A stretch of DNA of 8,515 nucleotides, taken from CAYYHA01 sp964471535 (lineage in GTDB: Bacteria > Myxococcota > Myxococcia > SLRQ01). The position numbers and the translations under genes were made by a program. Each line of letters opens with the position of its first letter. Positions within the stretch are counted from its first letter, which is position 1. Where the stretch lies: contig CAYYHA010000187.1 in assembly GCA_964471535.1 (NCBI GenBank), positions 1 through 8,515 of the forward strand. The letters run 5' to 3'. The notes beneath the pieces were generated by a model. It was not told the DNA's origin and did not search any database. It saw only the letters and a list, made by a program, of their open reading frames with translations. Positions 1-5,392 of the stretch are shown in pieces.

Positions 1-1342
1 CCACCCGGCCGCTGCCGACGATAGCCCGGGTAGCGTACTCGCCGCAGTTCCCGCCCTCGCCCTCGTCCACGATCTCTCGGTCCCAGAAGGTCCCGTCTCG
101 CCATGCCAGTATCACTCCGTCGTCGTTGGGGTCACAGTTGCCCAGGCCCTTGGTGGCCCTCGCACAGCGGTAGTAGGCTACGGCGAGATTGCCGTCGGGG
201 TCGAGCGTGGCGCTGGGGAAGTAGCCCTCGTCGTAGCGGTTGTCGCCGAAGGTCTGGAAGTCCCAGGCACCGATCTCCGTGAAGGCGGCATCGTCGCTCA
301 AGGTGGCCACCTTCGGTTTGCCGGCCTGCGCATCGTAGAAGACGACGGTGAGGCGGCCATCCCCATCGACGAGCACCTGCGGCCGCTCGCTCGTGGCACC
401 CACGTGCAGGCGGACCTCCTCCCAGGTCTGCCCCCCGTCGGCGCTGCGCTTGGCCCAGATGCCCTGGGGGCTATCCATCACTCCGGACTCGGAGTTGTAG
501 AAGACGACCACGGGGCGTCCCGCCCTGTCCCAGGTGACGTTGGTGAACTCGCCCCCGCCGCGGCCGAGGTCCACCACATGGAAGGCTCCGTCGAGGCGCA
601 CCTCGACGTCGGCACGCCGAAAGTCGTCGCTCTGCAGGCCCCCCGCATGGACGTCCTTCCACGCATAGAGCATCTCCCCCGAAGGGCCGAAGGCCACCGA
701 GGGCCACATGCCGACCACATAGCCGAAGTCGCTCGCCGGATCGCCGCTGGCCGCCTGCCCACTGTCGGTGGCGACCGTCTCCACGGTCCATCCGCCCCCC
801 GCCGAGCGACGGTAGAGCCCTGCATCGTTCACACCACAGTAGAGGATGGGCCCATTGGCGTAGGGGTCGCCGGTGGTCGCCGCGATCACCGGGCGACCGT
901 CCGGCGCCACCTTCAGCATCAATCCCTGTGGTTCACCGAGCACGATGGGCTCGGCCACCTTCTCGACCGACCAGGTCCCCCCAGCGAAGATTGCATAGTG
1001 CAGGTCGAAGGTGGTCTCGTCGGGAAAGGGCTCCTGCCCTCCGTAGCTGTCGCACGGACCTTGGGTGACCGCAGCCGTCGCGTAGTAGGCAGCGGCCACC
1101 TCGCCGGTGGGCAAGGCGGTCATGCTGATGTTGCGCCCGACGTTCCCGGTATCGACCGTCACCACCTCCCAGGTGGGGCCGCTGCCGCCCCCATCACGGC
1201 GGCCTCCGTCCCGGCCCCCATCGGGGCCGACGGGCGGGGGCTTGCCCGGGCCGCAGGCAGCCGCCAAGAGCATCGCGGCAAGAACCGCCGGGGCCATCGC
1301 ATCGGCGCCGGGCGCTCGCCTCCGACCTGTGCTCCGGTGCAT
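1..1342 (-). CDS. Putative beta-propeller (BNR/Asp-box-like) lipoprotein, 3' end cut by window edge
   Basis: The minus frame is open from the start to the left edge with no stop, giving 447 N-terminal residues; the C-terminus is missing. I chose the ATG at 1342 because AGGAGG lies 8 bases upstream (1356-1351). An in-frame ATG at 1363 overlaps the stop of the preceding gene (ATGA) but has no clear Shine-Dalgarno. The N-terminus has an Arg-rich stretch and a hydrophobic Ala/Leu segment ending at LAAAC (Cys30), a lipoprotein-type signal, then an Asp-Gly linker (PDGGRDGG). The rest is rich in short beta-strand units such as WEVVTVDTG, WSVEKVAEP and GWTVETVATD, which recur like propeller blades. 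One exact Asp-box, S-A-D-G-G-Q-T-W, sits at residues 300-307. This suggests a secreted sialidase-like or BNR propeller used for binding. No sialidase catalytic set (Arg triad, FRIP motif) is visible, so I do not call an enzyme. It is the last visible gene of the operon. Confidence 0.8.
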   Translation of the reverse strand, partial: MHRSTGRRRAPGADAMAPAVLAAMLLAAACGPGKPPPVGPDGGRDGGRRDGGGSGPTWEVVTVDTGNVGRNISMTALPTGEVAAAYYATAAVTQGPCDSYGGQEPFPDETTFDLHYAIFAGGTWSVEKVAEPIVLGEPQGLMLKVAPDGRPVIAATTGDPYANGPILYCGVNDAGLYRRSAGGGWTVETVATDSGQAASGDPASDFGYVVGMWPSVAFGPSGEMLYAWKDVHAGGLQSDDFRRADVEVRLDGAFHVVDLGRGGGEFTNVTWDRAGRPVVVFYNSESGVMDSPQGIWAKRSADGGQTWEEVRLHVGATSERPQVLVDGDGRLTVVFYDAQAGKPKVATLSDDAAFTEIGAWDFQTFGDNRYDEGYFPSATLDPDGNLAVAYYRCARATKGLGNCDPNDDGVILAWRDGTFWDREIVDEGEGGNCGEYATRAIVGSGRV

Positions 1343-1350
1343 CGCCGAAC

Positions 1351-1356
1351 CCTCCT
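1351..1356 (-). promoter_or_regulatory. Ribosome binding site (AGGAGG) deciding the propeller-gene start
   Basis: AGGAGG lies eight bases before the ATG at 1342 and just after the stop of the PPC gene at 1360. This favours 1342 over the overlapping ATG at 1363, giving a 17-base gap between the genes. Confidence 0.65.
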
Positions 1357-1359
1357 CAC

Positions 1360-3462
1360 TCATGGCTGCCCACATCCATTCATGTAGAGCATGCACGGAG
1401 GCTCGGCGCAGCCATCCGCGATCTTCTCGACGCAGAGGCGGTACTTCTGATCGGGATCCCAGTCCTCCACGTCGAGGAGATCCCGCACCTGGATGAAGTA
1501 ATAGAAGGGATTGCCGGTGTGCCCCTGGAAGGCGTAGTGGCAGGCGTCCGCCGCCGTCGTCCCGCCGAGGTAGCCGGACATCGGCGCGTTGTTCGCCGAC
1601 TCGGGCAGGCCCGCGAGCAGATCGTTGAAGCGCCGGTCCTCGGCGTAGATGTTGAAGAGCAGCTCCACCGGGCCGCCGTCGCGCTCGTAGTTCACCCGCA
1701 CCATGCAATCCATCCCTGGGCAGGGATGCGCGTAGGCGTACCAGTCCTGGTCGAGGGTGTAACCGAGGCTCCCCTCGGTCCAGGTGGTCGAGTCGCAGCC
1801 GCCTCCGGTGGTGGCGTCGTACACGGGGAGGACGTTGCCGGAGGCCAAGGTCGCAGCGATCTGCGGACCGGCGGGGTCGCTCTCGAAGATGCGCGGCGCA
1901 TAGGCGTTGGAGGGCTCGTGCACGTCCGGATCCGTGCGAACGCGCACTCGAAGCGTGTAGTCCAGATCGGGAGCGGACCCGTCCCCCTGAAAGTCGCTGA
2001 CCCGCAGGTAGAGCACGTTGTGCCCGAAGGTGGGAGCGGCGAAGCGCGCCCGGTTGGGTCCCGGCCCGCTCGTTGGGTTCATCGGGGGCGTTCGCTGTTG
2101 GTAGTGGCGCTCGATGACGTTGGCCCCGCAGTGGCCCTCGGGCAGGCAGGTGGCCGCACCCGCGCAGAAGCCCGCCGGCAGACAGGTGTTGAAGTAGCCC
2201 GCGCAGTCCCAGTCGCTGCGGCACGGCAGGTTGATGTCCGCACATTCGTTGTCGCTGCTGCAGGCACTCTCGGGGTGGCCCCGTACCAGGGCCACCGAGC
2301 TTTGCACCGTCTCCTGCAGCGCCCACTGCTCGGCCGCCGAGAGCCCACTCGTATCGAGCTCCAGCTCCACCTCCACGATGCCGTTCGCGCAGCCACTCAA
2401 GGGCAACCGAAACCAGTCCAGATCGCCCAGCGTCCCGAAGCTGCCAGTCACCGTCTGCCACGAGGACCAGCTCGCTCCGCAGCTTTGGCTCGCCAGCTCG
2501 GTAGCCTCGGCCGAGGTGTTGTTCGGCTCGTTGGCATCACGGTCCTGAACGAGATCCAGGGTGAGCCGGTATCGCGCTCCCGGGTCCGCATTCCGCCCAT
2601 CGTCGTCCCCCACGCTCACGTACCACCGCCCTGGCTGTGGCACCTGCACCAGACGGCTCAGCTGCGTCGCCTCGACGGTACCGCGCGGATTGGTCTCGGT
2701 GGCGACCACGTTGCCCATCCCGTCGCGGACCTTCACCGTGGGCTGCAAGGTGGCAACGGGCATCTCGAGGCGAATGGAGAGCAGCTGTCCGGCGCCCACG
2801 TCCACGGCGAACCAGTCCTCGTCGCCGCGACATCCAATGGCGCCCTCGACCGGCGTGCCGAGGCTCGCGGCAGTGGCCCCGGCCGCGTCGTCGTTGGGCT
2901 CCGCTGGGTCGGGGTCCGGCGCACTCTCGACGCTCAAGCGGTAGGCGTGGCGCGCATCCTGGGCGTCGTCGCCCTGATCGCGAACGACGAGGAAGTAGCG
3001 CCCGGGGGCGACGCAGTGGACGATCTCGAGATCCTCACCCACCTCTTCGGCGGGCGGGCGTGCCGCAACCTCGCCCGGCTGGCCTCCCACATCTTCGTAG
3101 ACGACATAGGTGGCCTCGATGGGGGCAATCGGTGCATCGAGGGAAAGGCGCACCGTCAGCAGGTGGTCGCCGGCGCCGGTCTCGAAGACGTACCAATCCT
3201 CGTCTTCGACGGGGCAGATGTAGCCCGTGGCCTCCTGACCGAGGGAGAGCGCCACAGCGGTCGCAGGATCCTCGGAGTCGTCGAACTCGCACCGCGGGCC
3301 GCCGTCCTGCGGGCCGCCGTCCCTTCCCGGCGTGGTCCCGCCGGTGGGACAGCCGGCGAGCGGCACGAGGCCGAGCAGCCCGAGGAACACCCCCACGAGT
3401 GCCGTGGAGAACGAGGGCGGCGCGAGCCTTGCGCCCGAGCCTTCGCTGCGTTGCACGGTCAT
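1360..3462 (-). CDS. Lipoprotein with four PPC-like beta-sandwich domains and a Cys-rich insert
   Basis: Encodes 700 residues from the ATG at 3462, which has GGGAGG just upstream. A GTG at 3477 would add five residues but lacks a good site. A hydrophobic signal ends at the lipobox LAGC (Cys38), followed by a Gly/Asp linker (GRDGGPQDGG). Four consecutive units resemble pre-peptidase C-terminal (PPC) domains, at roughly residues 61-178, 187-302, 312-506 and 516-679. Each has a D-x-D-W-[YF] core (near 87, 214, 347 and 571) and ends in a Y-[RT]-L strand; units 2 to 4 open with E-P-[NS]-[DN]. Unit 3 is longer because of an eight-Cys insert at residues 401-445. No protease or other catalytic domain is present, although PPC domains often accompany secreted peptidases, so a binding or scaffold role at the outer membrane or surface is inferred. 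The gene begins 16 bases after the upstream VWA gene. Family assignment is by motif pattern only. Confidence 0.88.
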   Translation of the reverse strand: MTVQRSEGSGARLAPPSFSTALVGVFLGLLGLVPLAGCPTGGTTPGRDGGPQDGGPRCEFDDSEDPATAVALSLGQEATGYICPVEDEDWYVFETGAGDHLLTVRLSLDAPIAPIEATYVVYEDVGGQPGEVAARPPAEEVGEDLEIVHCVAPGRYFLVVRDQGDDAQDARHAYRLSVESAPDPDPAEPNDDAAGATAASLGTPVEGAIGCRGDEDWFAVDVGAGQLLSIRLEMPVATLQPTVKVRDGMGNVVATETNPRGTVEATQLSRLVQVPQPGRWYVSVGDDDGRNADPGARYRLTLDLVQDRDANEPNNTSAEATELASQSCGASWSSWQTVTGSFGTLGDLDWFRLPLSGCANGIVEVELELDTSGLSAAEQWALQETVQSSVALVRGHPESACSSDNECADINLPCRSDWDCAGYFNTCLPAGFCAGAATCLPEGHCGANVIERHYQQRTPPMNPTSGPGPNRARFAAPTFGHNVLYLRVSDFQGDGSAPDLDYTLRVRVRTDPDVHEPSNAYAPRIFESDPAGPQIAATLASGNVLPVYDATTGGGCDSTTWTEGSLGYTLDQDWYAYAHPCPGMDCMVRVNYERDGGPVELLFNIYAEDRRFNDLLAGLPESANNAPMSGYLGGTTAADACHYAFQGHTGNPFYYFIQVRDLLDVEDWDPDQKYRLCVEKIADGCAEPPCMLYMNGCGQP
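1426..3282 (-). repeat. Four tandem PPC-like domain units (protein-level repeat)
   Basis: Four diverged units of about 115 to 195 residues share a D-x-D-W-[YF] core and a Y-[RT]-L strand near the end. They are separated by Glu-Pro-Asn/Ser linkers (EPNDD, EPNNT, EPSNA). The divergence points to old duplications rather than recent DNA repeats. Confidence 0.75.
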
Positions 3463-3465
3463 ACC

Positions 3466-3471
3466 CCTCCC
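3466..3471 (-). promoter_or_regulatory. Ribosome binding site (GGGAGG) for the PPC lipoprotein
   Basis: GGGAGG followed by GGT and ATG at 3462. The same GGAGGGGT context precedes the first VWA gene. The in-frame GTG at 3477 has no comparable site, which favours the ATG. Confidence 0.55.
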
Positions 3472-3478
3472 GGCCACC

Positions 3479-5392
3479 TCACGGCCGAATGCAGTGGACC
3501 TCGGGATCGAAGTCGCGCACGTCCACGAAGTCGGTGTCCTCTACGTACATGTGCCCGCTGGGCGGCTCCTTGTAGTCGAGCGCCGCATCGTAGCGGGCTT
3601 CGACGCAGGCGACCCGGTAGGTCGCGAAGGTCTTGGGATCGTCGAAGGCGACCTCGCCGGCGAAGAGCAGGATGCGGTTCCAACCATTGCCCGGCCGCTC
3701 CGCAGACGGGTTCTCACGCGTGGGCACGAGCGTGATGTTGTCCACGTCGAAGGTGTAGCGCGTGCTCGAGCCTTCGAGGCCCAGTTCGTCGATCTGGTAG
3801 CGGTAGGCGACGAAGCTGCGCATCGCCCCGTCGTCGCATAGGGGATCGTTCCCGGCGAGCACCTCGGTGGCATTGGGCGTCAGGTCCCAGTCGAGATCGT
3901 CCTGGTCGTCGACCTTCACCGGCGAGGTCCTGAATCGGACCTCCACCCGGTCCGGAACGCCGTCGGCGTCACTGTCGGTCCCGACCTGGCTGGTGCCGAA
4001 GAAAATTTCCTCACAGTCCCGCAGTCCATCGCCGTCGGTGTCCTTCCAGTCGCAGAAGCCGTCCCCATCGCGGTCGGGGCAGTCACAGAGGAGGTCCCCG
4101 TCGGCGTCCACACAGTCGTGGCCAGCGGCATCGACGCAGGTGCCCTGCGCCACGCAGTCGCAAACGCCGTCTCCATCGCTGTCGAGGATGCAGTCACAGG
4201 CTCCGTCCATGTCGGTGTCGGTACACAGATCGGGTACGAAGCAGTCGGAGTCGTCGGGATCGATGGGATCCTGTCCAGAGAGCCGGAAGTCCCATTCCAC
4301 CCGGTCGGAGAGACCGTCGTCGTCGGTGTCGGCAACGAAGGGATCGGAGCCGACACGGATCTCCATGTGGTCGGCGAGTCCGTCGCCGTCGGTGTCGATG
4401 AGCGGCTCTCCGCAGCTCACGACGCCGTCCCCGTCGAGATCCACGAAGGCCTGCCGGTCGATCTCGTCGAGGTACCGGTGCGGCGCCTGGCTCCCGTCGA
4501 TGAGCATCGAGGTGTTGATCGCCGTGAGCTGCCGCAAGGTGAAGACCCGGCGGATGACCGTCAGATCGATGTCCAGGAAGTTGATCTCCTCGCCGTTGGG
4601 GAAGCTGCGATAGGTCCCGCCACCCACCTTCGCCATCTGTTGCAACAGTTCCTGCGCCCCCTGATCGAGGACGGGGCCCTCCCCCGAGGACAGATAACCG
4701 GTGTGGAAGGCGAAGTCTCCGACGTGGAAGAGGTCGGCCAGGTCCCGGATCGCCGCCACCGCATCGAGGATGTGCTCGAAGGGATTGCCCCGCGTCTCCG
4801 AGTCGTCCACGTCGGGCAGGCCGTCGGAGAGGAAGATCACCACGTACTTGGAGAGGGGCAGCGACTCCAGATCGGCGCGCTCGAGTTCGGTGCGGATCTC
4901 GAAGTACGCTTCGTTGAGTGCGTTGAGGTAATTGGTCGTGCGGTCGGTGACGGAGAGCTGGGAGGCGGCGATCGCCAGTCGCCCGGGATCGGCGATGAAA
5001 TAGGTGTCGGCGAGCCCGTCGTTGTCCAGGTCCTCGGGGGTGTAGCTCTGTGCCTCCGCGGAGAAGCGGATGATGCCGATGCGCACGCCGGCGGCGCCCT
5101 GGGACAGGAGCCGGTCGACGGTCTCACGTACCGCCCGCTCCCGGCCGGTGGTCAGGGTCACCGGGTCCATGGGGTCGGTCACGCGCATCGACTCGGAGCT
5201 GTCCACCACGAAGAGGACGCGCAACGGGAAGATCCGGCTGTCCGGCTCGAGGGTCTTCAGCTCTCCCGAGATCCGGAGCTTGTCGTCCCGACCCGCCTCG
5301 CGGGGTGGCGGCCAGCGCTCGAGCGTGGTCCGGCTGCAGCCGAGACCGCAGCACAGCATCAGGAGGCAGAGACCGCGCCCGGGCCGCCTCAT
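3479..5392 (-). CDS. VWA-TSP3 lipoprotein with Cys-rich calcium repeats (second paralogue)
   Basis: Encodes 637 residues. The ATG at 5392 overlaps the upstream stop as ATGA and is followed directly by a signal peptide (MRRPGRGLCLLMLCCGLGC). The likely lipidated residue is Cys19, although the lipobox is imperfect. The VWA domain spans about 55-285: MIDAS D-S-S-E-S at 64-68, a Thr near 152-153 and LSDG with Asp190. A calcium-type loop, DLDNDGLAD, sits inside it at about 121-129. Residues 317-519 are TSP3-like loops (DTDGDGLAD, DTDDDGLSD and others), with an unusual Cys-Asp-Cys-bearing section at about 390-450. Residues 527-637 form a C-terminal domain shared with the upstream neighbour (NRILL, VACVEA, PPSG, FDPEVHCIRP). 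The MIDAS implies metal-dependent ligand binding, and TSP3 loops bind calcium in known proteins. The ligand is unknown. The frame continues upstream to 5776, but that extension is antisense-like Arg-rich sequence with no signal, so it is rejected as the start. Confidence 0.9.
   Translation of the reverse strand: MRRPGRGLCLLMLCCGLGCSRTTLERWPPPREAGRDDKLRISGELKTLEPDSRIFPLRVLFVVDSSESMRVTDPMDPVTLTTGRERAVRETVDRLLSQGAAGVRIGIIRFSAEAQSYTPEDLDNDGLADTYFIADPGRLAIAASQLSVTDRTTNYLNALNEAYFEIRTELERADLESLPLSKYVVIFLSDGLPDVDDSETRGNPFEHILDAVAAIRDLADLFHVGDFAFHTGYLSSGEGPVLDQGAQELLQQMAKVGGGTYRSFPNGEEINFLDIDLTVIRRVFTLRQLTAINTSMLIDGSQAPHRYLDEIDRQAFVDLDGDGVVSCGEPLIDTDGDGLADHMEIRVGSDPFVADTDDDGLSDRVEWDFRLSGQDPIDPDDSDCFVPDLCTDTDMDGACDCILDSDGDGVCDCVAQGTCVDAAGHDCVDADGDLLCDCPDRDGDGFCDWKDTDGDGLRDCEEIFFGTSQVGTDSDADGVPDRVEVRFRTSPVKVDDQDDLDWDLTPNATEVLAGNDPLCDDGAMRSFVAYRYQIDELGLEGSSTRYTFDVDNITLVPTRENPSAERPGNGWNRILLFAGEVAFDDPKTFATYRVACVEARYDAALDYKEPPSGHMYVEDTDFVDVRDFDPEVHCIRP
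3836..4444 (-). repeat. TSP3-like calcium-loop repeats in the second VWA gene
   Basis: A series of D-x-D-x-D-G-x-x-D loops: LDGDGVVSC, DTDGDGLAD, DTDDDGLSD, DTDMDGACD, DSDGDGVCD, DADGDLLCD, DRDGDGFCD, DTDGDGLRD and DSDADGVPD. The DNA shows recurring near-copies of GACACCGACGGCGAC, as expected from the repeated codons. The middle section is unusually rich in cysteine. Confidence 0.88.
5389..5392 (-). promoter_or_regulatory. ATGA stop/start overlap coupling the two VWA genes
   Basis: The TGA of the first VWA gene (5391-5389) shares bases with the ATG of the second (5392-5390). No strong Shine-Dalgarno precedes this ATG (only GCGGGGAA), so translation of the second paralogue is likely coupled to the first, pointing to matched amounts of the two proteins. 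Confidence 0.75.

Noticed and set aside
1361..1363. ATG at 1363 overlapping the PPC gene stop (ATGA) as the propeller-gene start
   Set aside because: It lacks a Shine-Dalgarno, whereas the ATG at 1342 has AGGAGG at ideal spacing. It remains possible by translational coupling.
404..1387. Plus-strand open frame opposite the propeller gene
   Set aside because: The minus-strand frame reads continuously with a lipoprotein signal and an Asp-box. The plus-strand product is His/Arg/Gly-rich with no features.
1519..3735. Long plus-strand open frame (738 codons) opposite the PPC and second VWA genes
   Set aside because: It spans two well-supported minus-strand genes and their junction. Its translation is low-complexity Val/Arg/Gly/His-rich with no domain or signal, as expected from the antisense of high-GC coding DNA.
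3836..4444. Recurring GACGGCGAC-like DNA motifs considered as a CRISPR or direct-repeat array
   Set aside because: The motifs lie in frame within a coding sequence, vary in spacing and sequence, and are explained by TSP3 codons.
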